Notes: generated by a model not told the origin, from the letters alone. Shown: positions 1 through 5,258, counted from the stretch's first letter. The stretch is 5,258 bases of DNA from Lachnospiraceae bacterium UBA4381 (GCA_002391105.1 DGRT01000134.1:1-5258); one strand, 5' to 3'. Made by a program: numbers and translations.

Positions 1-392
1 AGAGCAGTAACCTGTGTAGGAATCATCATGATTGCAAGAATAAATGTAAACATAAACTTCTTCAACTTGAAATCATATGCATGTATAGCAAACGCTGTCA
101 TTGTTGAGAAGTATGTACTAAGTCCGGCTGTGCAAAGAGAAATAATCAGACTATTTAAAAGTCCTCTAACAATAGGGAGGTTACTATTATGGAACAAACT
201 GTATATATTTTTTCCAAGATATCCACCAGGGATAAGTGTAAAACCTCTCTTAAGTGCTGCATTAGATCTGGTAGCATTAATAAAAAGTACATAGAACCAA
301 AACAGACACATTATAGTAATTATAATGAGGACTACATAAGCGATAACTCGTCTGGTATGGATAGCCACACCGGATGTTTTCTTTTCTTCCAT
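1..392 (-). CDS. Carbohydrate ABC transporter permease, MalG-type (N-terminal part, runs off left edge)
   Basis: Second membrane subunit of a CUT1 sugar importer; it would pair with the MalF-type permease to form the translocation channel. Only about 130 residues are visible; the stop codon and the EAA loop that docks the ATPase lie outside the window. A basic N-terminus leads into a first membrane helix at about residues 16-38. An extracytoplasmic stretch follows (41-75), then the family hallmark: NSLIISL opening the second helix (about 78-102), a basic cytoplasmic turn (FKLKKF, 108-113), and a third helix ending in MMIPTQVTAL, which matches the conserved MMIPxxVT motif of MalG-like permeases. 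The ATG (complement of 390-392) is fixed by a ribosome binding site, TAAGGAGGA on the minus strand (399-407), seven bases upstream of it. That site contains the stop codon of the preceding permease gene. The 12-bp gap implies co-transcription and probable translational coupling. The substrate is not predictable. Confidence 0.9.
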   Translation of the reverse strand, partial: MEEKKTSGVAIHTRRVIAYVVLIIITIMCLFWFYVLFINATRSNAALKRGFTLIPGGYLGKNIYSLFHNSNLPIVRGLLNSLIISLCTAGLSTYFSTMTAFAIHAYDFKLKKFMFTFILAIMMIPTQVTA

Positions 393-404
393 GTCACGTC
401 CTCC

Positions 405-1316
405 TTACTTTTGTGATGACTGATTAAACTTAAATACTATAAGACTAAGAATACCAGTTATAATGAACAGCATAACCGAAAGTGCACCACCCATACCATA
501 GTTCTTACTATACAGATGCTTATTCAGGAACATAATCAGTGTAAGAGTTGTTCTGGTAGGACTACCCTCACCATTAGTAAGTATCTGAGGTACGTCGAAC
601 ATCTGAAGACCACCGATAAGAGATGTAATCATAACAAATATAAGGATAGGTCTTAAGATAGGAAGTGTAATTCGGAAAAATATCTGTGTAGATGTAGCAC
701 CATCAACCTCTGCTGCTTCATAGTATGATGTATCGATACCAAGCATACCGGCAAGAAGAAGTATGGTAGTATTACCAAACCACATAAGGAAGTTCATAAA
801 CGCAACAAGCCATCTTGCACTAGATGTATGAGAAAGGAACTTATATGGCTCACTGATGAGATGCATATTCATCAGCATTGAGTTGATAGGACCTGAATCT
901 GAGAAAAGTGCAAAGAACAGCATGGCAAATGCTGATGCCATAATAAGGTTTGGCAGATAGATAACTGACTGGAAGAATGGACGACCCTTCAGACGAAGTG
1001 ATGGATCTGAGAACCATGCAGCCAGTAAAAGCGATACTACAATCTGTGGAATGAAGCCCATGATCCACATTATCATAGTATTAGCAAAATATTTAAAAAT
1101 CTCACCGCCGGTAAACAGTGATTTGTAATTTGCAAGTCCAATAAATGTTGGTCCAACTTCGGTAAGACCGTTTTTGAAGTAATGTTCAAAGAAACTGTTG
1201 TATATTGTAGAAACCAGCGGAACAAGCTGGAATGCAATGAATACTACAACAAAAGGAATTAAGAAGAAATACCCCCAACGGTTAAAGCGAACAACATTTC
1301 CGTTTTTCTTATTCAT
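405..1316 (-). CDS. Carbohydrate ABC transporter permease, MalF-type (CUT1 family)
   Basis: First membrane subunit of the sugar importer, in the cytoplasmic membrane. The 303-aa protein has about six hydrophobic segments (roughly 14-36, 77-101, 116-138, 167-191, 222-242 and 276-296). This is the compact form common in Gram-positive CUT1 systems; it lacks the large extra periplasmic loop of E. coli MalF. The diagnostic EAA loop is intact: E200-A-A-E-V-D-G206 followed by ITLP at 216-219, the cytoplasmic coupling helix that contacts the ATPase. The N-terminal motif with FLIPF (18-22) and the LVPL/YNSF stretch (31-42) are also typical. The ATG at 1314-1316 has a GGAGGT ribosome binding site (complement of 1323-1328) six bases upstream. 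It lies between the lipoprotein gene and the MalG-type permease in a single leftward operon. The 172-bp gap upstream carries a strong stem-loop, so its level is probably set below that of the lipoprotein. No residue shows which sugar is moved. Confidence 0.95.
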   Translation of the reverse strand: MNKKNGNVVRFNRWGYFFLIPFVVVFIAFQLVPLVSTIYNSFFEHYFKNGLTEVGPTFIGLANYKSLFTGGEIFKYFANTMIMWIMGFIPQIVVSLLLAAWFSDPSLRLKGRPFFQSVIYLPNLIMASAFAMLFFALFSDSGPINSMLMNMHLISEPYKFLSHTSSARWLVAFMNFLMWFGNTTILLLAGMLGIDTSYYEAAEVDGATSTQIFFRITLPILRPILIFVMITSLIGGLQMFDVPQILTNGEGSPTRTTLTLIMFLNKHLYSKNYGMGGALSVMLFIITGILSLIVFKFNQSSQK

Positions 1317-1385
1317 TCTGCTACCTCCGCTCTACCTGAATTTGATAGTGTATGTTTTAGGTTTAAAAGTATTACTGTTTAAGTC

Positions 1386-1431
1386 AATTAAAGCGTGCCT
1401 CTCGGTATGCCCAAGGAGGCACGCATTAATT
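1386..1431 (-). promoter_or_regulatory. Intercistronic stem-loop between lipoprotein and permease genes (mRNA stabiliser / partial terminator)
   Basis: On the leftward transcript GCGTGCCTC (complement of 1416-1424) pairs perfectly with GAGGCACGC (complement of 1393-1401). The apex can refold with CTTGG pairing to CCGAG around a GCATA loop, at the cost of one bulged C. After one mismatch, a further 6-bp AT stem (1386-1391 with 1426-1431) extends the base. The hairpin is followed only by UUUAAUUGACUU, a weak U-tract, so full termination is unlikely and partial termination or protection of the upstream message is more plausible. Hairpins at this position in sugar ABC operons are known to raise binding protein over permease output (E. 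coli malE-malF is the classic case). The function here is inferred. Confidence 0.7.
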
Positions 1432-1448
1432 TTATTGATTACATTTTA

Positions 1449-1462
1449 GGTCTGTGAAGACC
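1449..1462 (-). other. Small hairpin just after the lipoprotein stop codon
   Basis: A perfect 5-bp inverted repeat, GGTCT and AGACC, around a 4-base loop, about 27 bp downstream of the lipoprotein stop codon. It has no U-run of terminator quality (UAAAAUG follows on the minus strand). With the larger hairpin at 1386-1431 it makes the 3' end of the lipoprotein message structured. It could be chance. Confidence 0.3.
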
Positions 1463-1488
1463 CTCTCAGCAATAGCTCAGAATGAACC

Positions 1489-2970
1489 TTAGTGTGTAAG
1501 CTCTGGATACTTCTCTGATACTGACTGATAGAAAGCATCAAGTGCTTCTTCATATGTCTTGTGGTTGCCTTCGAAGTAATCCTTCATAGCTGCCTGGAAT
1601 GACTCTGTACATCCCTGATCATACTCAGAAATGTTAGACTTGTCGATCTTGTCAGCTCCTGCACAGAACATATCAAGTGCATTCTGTCCACCAAGTACAG
1701 CATCGCCGTAGCTTGTATCAGCTGCCATAGCTTCCATAGCTGGCTTGTTGTTAACGAAGTCGTTATCATCCTTAACGATACCAGTCATGATATCAGTATC
1801 TGTTGTAAGCTTTCTCATGATATCAGCAACAAGTGCTGGGTTATCAGTTCCGTTAGCTGCACAGATCCATGTACCACCCCATGAGAATCCCTGAGGTCCT
1901 GTTGTAGCTCCCCATCCACCTGCATGTGCGATAGAAGCTTCATCATCTGCTGCCATACAGAAGTCGATCAGCCAAGCTGGTCCAAAGTAGCAGAATACCT
2001 TTCCATCTGGGTAGAATCCTGCACTCCAGTCATCGCCCCAAAGGTCGCCTGTACCTGTGTAGCCTGCATCTACCTGCTCCTTAGACATATCAACCCACTT
2101 CTTGATGTTGTCGTCGATTACGATCTTTCCATCAACAACCCAAGGTGAAGAAACGTTATCTGAGAATACACGGAATGTATCGTTTGCTGTAGCTGTGATC
2201 TTGTATCCAGCATCCTTCAACTTAGCAGCAGTCTCGTTGAATGTATCCCAGTCCTTAACAGCTTCCTGAACTGTAGCAGGATCGTCAGAACCAAGAACCT
2301 CTGTAGCTGCTTCTCTGTTGTAGATAAGAACACCAGGACATCCCTGCCATGAAACACCCTTAAGGTTTCCATTAGAGTCAGTAACGATATCCTTTGTGTA
2401 CTGATACTGATTAGCAAGTTCATCATCTGTAATTCCAAGGTCTGCAACTGGCATAGCAAGCTCAGTATTTACATACTTAAGAGCGTAGTCAGCTTCAACA
2501 AGGAAAAGGTCAACCTTATCATCATCTGCTGCATCAGCATTCTCTGGAAGTACAGCATCAAGGTTGTTCTGGTAAGCGTTGTCATCTGAAGGAGTTACTG
2601 TAAATTTAACTTCGATGTCGCCGATCTTACCACCAGCAGTAGCATCATCAGGATCGTTAGGAACGAAACCTGGATAATGATCTCTCAGACGACGAGCAAA
2701 CTCATCGTTCCAGCACTGGATGTTAAGAACCTTACCATCTGCTGAAAGATCAGCCTCTGCAGGTGCTTCAGTTGTCTCTGCATCATCTGCAGGTGCCTCT
2801 GTGTCCTCTGCATCATCTGCAGGTGCCTCTGTGTCCTCTGCAGGAGCTGCTGTTGTAGCCTCTGCCTCTGTTGCTTCTGTTGTGTCTGCAGAATCACCAC
2901 CACATGCTACAAGTGAAAGACCCATAGCGAGTGCAAGTGAAAGTGCCATTGCCTTCTTGAACTTTTTCAC
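1489..2970 (-). CDS. Extracellular carbohydrate-binding lipoprotein of an ABC importer (family 1 solute-binding protein)
   Basis: Substrate-capturing subunit of the importer, anchored to the outer face of the membrane. The start is a GTG (complement of 2968-2970) with AGGAGGG (complement of 2978-2984) seven bases upstream. A lipoprotein signal peptide is clear: MKKFKK, a hydrophobic core, and lipobox L20-V-A-C23. Residues 24 to about 75 form an Ala/Thr/Glu/Asp-rich spacer with a 10-residue tandem repeat (EDTEAPADDA type, 44-73). The mature domain begins near VLNIQCWNDEF (81-91), the usual first strand of family 1 sugar-binding proteins. It is rich in Trp and aromatic residues (for example DLWGDDW, GPAWLIDF, GFSWGGTW), as expected for stacking on sugar rings. 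The two permease genes directly downstream support the role. At 493 aa it is somewhat long for the family, mainly because of the spacer. The sugar (oligosaccharide versus monosaccharide) cannot be assigned from sequence alone. Confidence 0.93.
   Translation of the reverse strand: MKKFKKAMALSLALAMGLSLVACGGDSADTTEATEAEATTAAPAEDTEAPADDAEDTEAPADDAETTEAPAEADLSADGKVLNIQCWNDEFARRLRDHYPGFVPNDPDDATAGGKIGDIEVKFTVTPSDDNAYQNNLDAVLPENADAADDDKVDLFLVEADYALKYVNTELAMPVADLGITDDELANQYQYTKDIVTDSNGNLKGVSWQGCPGVLIYNREAATEVLGSDDPATVQEAVKDWDTFNETAAKLKDAGYKITATANDTFRVFSDNVSSPWVVDGKIVIDDNIKKWVDMSKEQVDAGYTGTGDLWGDDWSAGFYPDGKVFCYFGPAWLIDFCMAADDEASIAHAGGWGATTGPQGFSWGGTWICAANGTDNPALVADIMRKLTTDTDIMTGIVKDDNDFVNNKPAMEAMAADTSYGDAVLGGQNALDMFCAGADKIDKSNISEYDQGCTESFQAAMKDYFEGNHKTYEEALDAFYQSVSEKYPELTH
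2776..2842. repeat. Perfect 30-bp in-frame tandem repeat inside the lipoprotein gene
   Basis: The sequence repeats exactly with a 30-bp period over 67 bp (2.2 copies). Diverged partial copies flank it, around 2746-2775 and in 2843-2850. It encodes two identical 10-residue units (AEDTEAPADD, residues 44-53 and 54-63) and a variant third beginning AETTEAP (64-70). The unit is ten codons, so gain or loss of copies would change spacer length without breaking the frame. The spacer lies between the lipid anchor and the folded domain. Confidence 0.9.
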
Positions 2971-3179
2971 AAAAAAACCCTCCTTTTGTTTCTTTTGTAT
3001 TTGTGTGTGTCCTTTTGATACTTCTTACGACTCCTACTCTCCGTCCTTATAATCAGAAACCCGAGATTTCTAAAGCCAATTCTGAAAAATACTTGTCATA
3101 TTCAGTATCTTTTTGGCATTACTTTCTTGACCATCTGGTCTCCAAAGTATTCATTTCGTTGCGGTCCCATCCGCAACAT
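2971..3179 (-). promoter_or_regulatory. Long 5' leader of the sugar importer operon with AGGAGGG ribosome binding site
   Basis: If transcription starts about seven bases after the -10 element, near 3179, the untranslated leader is about 209 nt, longer than translation initiation needs. It ends with the ribosome binding site AGGAGGG (complement of 2978-2984), seven consecutive T residues on the minus strand (complement of 2971-2977), and the GTG start. Inside it are a compact palindrome, GACCATCTGGTC (3129-3140), and a weaker AGAAA/TTTCT hairpin around 3055-3071. I could not match it to a known riboswitch class. No strong terminator precedes the gene, so classical attenuation is not evident. 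Confidence 0.5.
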
Positions 3180-3183
3180 GAAT
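3149..3183 (-). promoter_or_regulatory. Inverted repeat over the importer transcription start (candidate operator or 5'-terminal RNA hairpin)
   Basis: A perfect inverted repeat, GTTGCGG (3158-3164), six bases, then CCGCAAC (3171-3177), sits at about +3 to +22 of the importer transcript. It is extended by ATTCAT (3149-3154) and ATGAAT (3178-3183), making 13 paired bases with a three-base bulge on one arm. It is GC-rich in an AT-rich region, which argues against chance. A repressor bound here would block the promoter. Alternatively, the RNA would begin almost directly with a stable hairpin. No regulator gene lies in the window to identify a partner. Confidence 0.5.
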
Positions 3184-3185
3184 GT

Positions 3186-3214
3186 ATTATAGGTCATATT
3201 AAACAATAATGCAA
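3186..3214 (-). promoter_or_regulatory. Promoter of the sugar importer operon (sigma-A type)
   Basis: On the minus strand there is a perfect TATAAT -10 (complement of 3186-3191). It is preceded at exactly 17 bp by TTGCAT (complement of 3209-3214), a weak -35 matching three of six consensus bases. The poor -35 is offset by the strong upstream A-tracts at 3218-3235 and suggests a regulated promoter. The start site would fall near 3179. Confidence 0.65.
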
Positions 3215-3217
3215 GCA

Positions 3218-3235
3218 TTTTTTTTGGGTTTTTTT
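3218..3235 (-). promoter_or_regulatory. Paired A-tract UP element upstream of the importer promoter
   Basis: On the minus strand this reads A7-CCC-A8, two A-tracts whose centres are about 11 bp apart, roughly one helical turn. Relative to the inferred start at 3179 it spans about -39 to -56. That is where the alpha-subunit C-terminal domains of RNA polymerase bind UP elements, and phased A-tracts also bend DNA. The composition and position are seen in the sequence; the activity is inferred. Confidence 0.55.
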
Positions 3236-3257
3236 AGTCATTTTGTGCAACTTGCCC

Positions 3258-3265
3258 AACCGGTT
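3258..3265. promoter_or_regulatory. AACCGGTT palindrome between the divergent promoters (possible LacI-family half-operators)
   Basis: A perfect 8-bp palindrome with a central CG and a GGTTTC right arm, reminiscent of LacI/GalR-family operators that use AAACCGGTTT-like cores. The left arm (CCAACC) does not extend the symmetry. It lies about 45-50 bp from the -35 elements of both promoters. Short palindromes also arise by chance. Confidence 0.25.
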
Positions 3266-3311
3266 TCATCATTCTCCATTTTTGTATTTCCTCTTGCCTC
3301 TCATTCTCAGC

Positions 3312-3340
3312 TTGAACGGATTTCTGAAATAGACTATAAT
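3312..3340 (+). promoter_or_regulatory. Promoter of the divergent membrane-protein gene (sigma-A type)
   Basis: TTGAAC (3312-3317; four of six -35 consensus bases, including TTGA) is followed after exactly 17 bp by a perfect TATAAT (3335-3340). The start site would fall near 3347, giving a leader of about 84 nt to the ATG at 3431. Confidence 0.7.
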
Positions 3341-3430
3341 CAGAATCCAGTGTAGATGAATATGTTATATCATACTCTTAATATCATCACACTATGTTTA
3401 TTACATTTAATGCCCACGGAGGTAGGATTT

Positions 3431-4198
3431 ATGCGTCAGATGGTAGATGAACTAAAAGAAAAGCCCCAGGACAAAAAAACCGATGATCGTCTTGAAGAGC
3501 ATTCCATGTCCCGAAAGCAGCGTAGAGCTTATAAAAAACAAAAACTTCTTGAAACCACAGAAGGCATGTCAGACTCTGAAAAAAGAAAGTATCTTCTATA
3601 TTATTACAAAGAAAGGATAATATTTGCCGTTATAGCCCTTATAGCCATAATCGTAATATCCAGAACTCTTTATAAGAATTCCAGACCAACGGTTTTATCC
3701 TATGTAGTAATAAACTGCGCTGACCAGTTCAACTTCAATGCAGATGCCATAGATCAGTACGCTAAAGACATCGGAAAGTTCGATGGATATCAGTTACATG
3801 GCGATACAAATGTATATGCCAAGAAGGAAGAATATTCCCAGGAATATGAATATAACCCAAACAGCCAGAAATACATTGCCTTCCAGACCATGGCCACCGC
3901 AGATTACTACGATGTGGTCATCACCAATATGGAGGGAGCCGTTTATTGCGGAAATATCGATATCTTCTATCCTCTGGATACCTATCTGGACGAAGCTCAT
4001 TACAATAAGATCAAAGATCGTATCGTCATCCTTAAAAATATGGATCAAAAGGACAGCCAGCTTGCAATAGATGTATCTGATGTTCCCTTTATCAAATCTC
4101 TCAGACTTGGATATGATGATGTATATATCGGCTTTGCAGGTGATACTGAGAGAAATCATGTAGCGGTAAATGATTTTATAGATTACCTGTTCCCATAA
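3431..4198 (+). CDS. Hypothetical single-pass membrane protein with extracytoplasmic domain
   Basis: I do not recognise this family. The start at 3431 is chosen because GGAGG (3418-3422) lies eight bases upstream; an in-frame ATG at 3356 has no ribosome binding site and would add 25 poorly supported residues. The product is 255 aa. Residues 1-60 are charged, with a basic run (RKQRRAYKKQK, 28-38), and no signal peptide cleavage site is visible. One hydrophobic helix follows (about 63-78), so by the positive-inside rule residues 80-255 face outside. The outer domain contains ADYYDVVITNMEGA (157-170), then FYPLDTYLDEAHYNKIKDRI (179-198), a pattern loosely like the interlobe region of solute-binding proteins; this resemblance is my inference. 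It is divergent from the sugar importer and ends at a terminator shared with the ABC-F gene. It might be a membrane-tethered sensor or accessory protein, but no function is demonstrated. Confidence 0.85.
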   Translation: MRQMVDELKEKPQDKKTDDRLEEHSMSRKQRRAYKKQKLLETTEGMSDSEKRKYLLYYYKERIIFAVIALIAIIVISRTLYKNSRPTVLSYVVINCADQFNFNADAIDQYAKDIGKFDGYQLHGDTNVYAKKEEYSQEYEYNPNSQKYIAFQTMATADYYDVVITNMEGAVYCGNIDIFYPLDTYLDEAHYNKIKDRIVILKNMDQKDSQLAIDVSDVPFIKSLRLGYDDVYIGFAGDTERNHVAVNDFIDYLFP

Positions 4199-4213
4199 TC
4201 TTTCATACAGAGT

Positions 4214-4316
4214 ACAGACTATACACGCATAACACAGTCTATACATAGCACAGACTACCCCCACAGAATACAGTCTATACATAGCACAGGCTATTCTCAC
4301 AGAATACAGTCTATAC
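4214..4316. repeat. Short-motif repeat array with 36-bp composite unit
   Basis: The motif ACAG(A/T/G)CTA occurs six times, starting at 4214, 4234, 4250, 4270, 4286 and 4306, so the spacings are 20, 16, 20, 16 and 20 bp. The composite 36-bp units at 4234-4269 and 4270-4305 differ at only four positions, and a partial copy of 11 bp begins at 4306. Because AGTCT and AGACT are reverse complements, neighbouring motifs can pair into weak hairpins in RNA. The array occupies almost all of the 3' untranslated region of the membrane-protein gene and abuts the terminator. It has no spacers of CRISPR type and no coding role that I can support. Confidence 0.85.
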
Positions 4317-4317
4317 A

Positions 4318-4357
4318 AAAAGCTTTCTCTCCACAAAACCATGAAGAGAAAGCTTTT
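4318..4357. terminator. Bidirectional intrinsic terminator between convergent genes
   Basis: A 13-bp perfect stem, AAAAGCTTTCTCT (4318-4330) with AGAGAAAGCTTTT (4345-4357), encloses a 14-base loop. On the plus strand it ends in UUUU followed by AUUUAUCUUAAUUUAUU, serving the membrane-protein gene. On the minus strand it ends in five U residues, serving the ABC-F gene. It sits 120 bp after one stop codon and 39 bp after the other. Confidence 0.9.
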
Positions 4358-4395
4358 ATTTATCTTAATTTATTCAGTTCATTATCTATTCCATA

Positions 4396-5258
4396 TCAGT
4401 TCACATCGTAATTCATAACCTGACGCTTACGGGCAAGCTCATCATTTTCCAGATATTCATCATAGGTACACTGCTTATCAATAAGTCCGGCATCTGTAAG
4501 CTCCATAATACGGTTAGCCGTAGTCTGAATAAACTGATGATCCTGACATGCAAAGAGCACAACTCCGGGGAACTTGATAAGTCCATTATTAAGTGATGTG
4601 ATAGCCTCCATATCCAGATGATTGGTAGGCTCATCCAGAATCAGGACATTTGTTCCCATGATCATAAGCTTGGACAGAAGACATCTTACCTTCTCTCCTC
4701 CCGACAGAACCCTGACCTTCTTCACTCCGTCCTCGCCTCTGAAGAGCATTCTTCCCAAGAATCCTCGTACATAGGTAGCATCCTTTTCCTCTGAGAACTG
4801 AGTCAGCCAGTCCACGATCACAAGATCATTATCGAATTCCTTGGTATTATCCTTAGGGAAGTAGCCCTGAGAAGTGGTAACTCCCCACTTATACTCTCCC
4901 TCGTCCGGTTCCTCTTCGCCGGCAAGGATCTTGAAAAGCATTGTAGTAGCCTGAGTCTTAGGTCCGACAAATGCTATCTTATCTTCTCTTCCTACCACGA
5001 AGGAAATATCATCCAGAAGCTTTACGCCATCAACTGTCTTGGAAATATGCGAAACCGTCAGCACTTCATTTCCTATCTCACGATTAGGTCTGAAATCAAT
5101 AAACGGATACTTACGGCTGGAAGGCTTGATCTCCTCAAGCTCGATCTTCTCTAGAGCCTTCTTACGTGATGTAGCCTGCTTTGACTTGGAAGCATTGGCA
5201 GAGAAACGTGCTATAAATTCCTTAAGCTCCTTTATCTGCTCTTCCTTCTTCTTGTTGG
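4396..5258 (-). CDS. ABC-F family ATPase, C-terminal part (YkpA/YbiT-like; N-terminus beyond right edge)
   Basis: Soluble twin-domain ATPase of the ABC-F type; the family acts on the ribosome rather than in transport, and no membrane segment is seen. The open frame continues to the right edge, so the GTG at 5062-5064 is internal. About 286 residues are visible. First comes the charged inter-domain linker ending RFSANASKSKQATSRKK (17-33), characteristic of YkpA/YbiT-like members. Then comes the second nucleotide-binding domain: a degenerate P-loop GPKTQATTM (98-106), GYFPKDN in the Q-loop region (131-137), an intact signature LSGGEKVR (184-191), intact Walker B LILDEPTNHLD (205-215), and switch region ACQDHQF (236-242) with Gln where His is usual. 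The protein ends soon after, at YDVN, with no C-terminal extension. It faces the membrane-protein gene across a shared terminator and is unrelated to the sugar operon. Which ABC-F subgroup, and whether it confers antibiotic resistance, cannot be decided here; a housekeeping role is more likely. Confidence 0.93.
   Translation of the reverse strand, partial: NKKKEEQIKELKEFIARFSANASKSKQATSRKKALEKIELEEIKPSSRKYPFIDFRPNREIGNEVLTVSHISKTVDGVKLLDDISFVVGREDKIAFVGPKTQATTMLFKILAGEEEPDEGEYKWGVTTSQGYFPKDNTKEFDNDLVIVDWLTQFSEEKDATYVRGFLGRMLFRGEDGVKKVRVLSGGEKVRCLLSKLMIMGTNVLILDEPTNHLDMEAITSLNNGLIKFPGVVLFACQDHQFIQTTANRIMELTDAGLIDKQCTYDEYLENDELARKRQVMNYDVN

Noticed and set aside
1382..1387. A TTGACT -35-like element just after the intercistronic hairpin, suggesting an internal promoter for the permeases.
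   Set aside because: No acceptable -10 lies 16-18 bp downstream; the best candidate is TAAACC.
2720..3052. A plus-strand frame of 110 codons rich in Ser and Ala with repeats.
   Set aside because: It is the antisense reading of the lipoprotein signal peptide and repetitive spacer; low-complexity codons keep the opposite frame open. It has no promoter or ribosome binding site.
3046..3074. A second possible leftward promoter, TTTAGA-17-TATAAG, closer to the lipoprotein gene.
   Set aside because: Both hexamers deviate from consensus and there is no upstream A-tract; the promoter at 3186-3214 is better. It cannot be excluded as a minor start.
3356..3430. An upstream in-frame ATG that would lengthen the membrane protein by 25 residues.
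   Set aside because: There is no ribosome binding site before it, whereas the ATG at 3431 has GGAGG at proper spacing. The inferred transcription start is only about nine bases before 3356.
4214..4316. Repeat array considered as a CRISPR.
   Set aside because: The repeated motif is only about 8-11 bp, the intervening sequence is itself repeated rather than unique, and no cas gene is present.
3794..4342. A 182-codon open frame on the minus strand opposite the membrane-protein gene, with 12-residue repeats rich in Tyr and Cys.
   Set aside because: Its start lies in the loop of the bidirectional terminator with no ribosome binding site. The peptide repeats simply translate the 36-bp DNA array, and the rest is antisense to a well supported gene.
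4396..5064. The GTG at 5062-5064 considered as the start of a short single-domain ABC protein.
   Set aside because: The frame stays open through the recognisable ABC-F linker to the window edge, and no good ribosome binding site precedes the GTG.

Overview
The window looks like ordinary chromosome from a low-to-moderate GC Firmicute, most likely a gut or rumen Lachnospiraceae (Butyrivibrio/Roseburia-like). The grounds are strong AGGAGG-type ribosome binding sites, consensus sigma-A promoters with A-tract UP elements, a sugar-binding lipoprotein with an acidic Ala/Thr/Glu linker, and an ABC-F protein of the YkpA/YbiT type. The genus is an inference; there is no rRNA or other marker to settle it.

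Layout. Positions 1-2970 (minus strand) hold a CUT1-type carbohydrate ABC importer operon, read right to left: substrate-binding lipoprotein (2970-1489), a 172-bp gap with a strong stem-loop (1386-1431), the MalF-type permease (1316-405), then the MalG-type permease (392 to beyond the left edge). No ATPase is present. This is usual for CUT1 operons, which often share an MsmK/UgpC-type ATPase encoded elsewhere. The sugar cannot be named from the sequence.

Positions 2971-3430 form a divergent regulatory region. The leftward promoter (-10 at 3186-3191, -35-like element at 3209-3214) has a paired A-tract UP element at 3218-3235, an inverted repeat over the start site (3149-3183) and a roughly 209-nt leader. 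A rightward promoter (3312-3340) serves the divergent gene. A short palindrome (3258-3265) lies between the two promoters.

Positions 3431-4198 (plus) encode an unrecognised 255-aa single-pass membrane protein with a basic cytoplasmic N-terminus and an extracytoplasmic domain, part of which looks loosely like a fragment of a binding protein. Positions 4199-4395 hold an array of a short motif with alternating 20/16-bp spacing, then a bidirectional terminator shared with the convergent gene. From 4396 to the right edge (minus) is the C-terminal part of an ABC-F ATPase whose second nucleotide-binding domain lacks the P-loop lysine and the switch histidine.

How it fits together: the lipoprotein captures a sugar outside the cell and passes it to the two-permease channel. 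The stem-loop after the lipoprotein gene probably keeps lipoprotein output above permease output. The divergent membrane protein may share regulation with the importer, but that is only positional inference. The ABC-F gene is a separate unit. I found no clear evidence of an undescribed multi-gene system. The items most worth following up are the altered ABC-F active site, the 36-bp repeat array, the promoter architecture and the unrecognised membrane protein.
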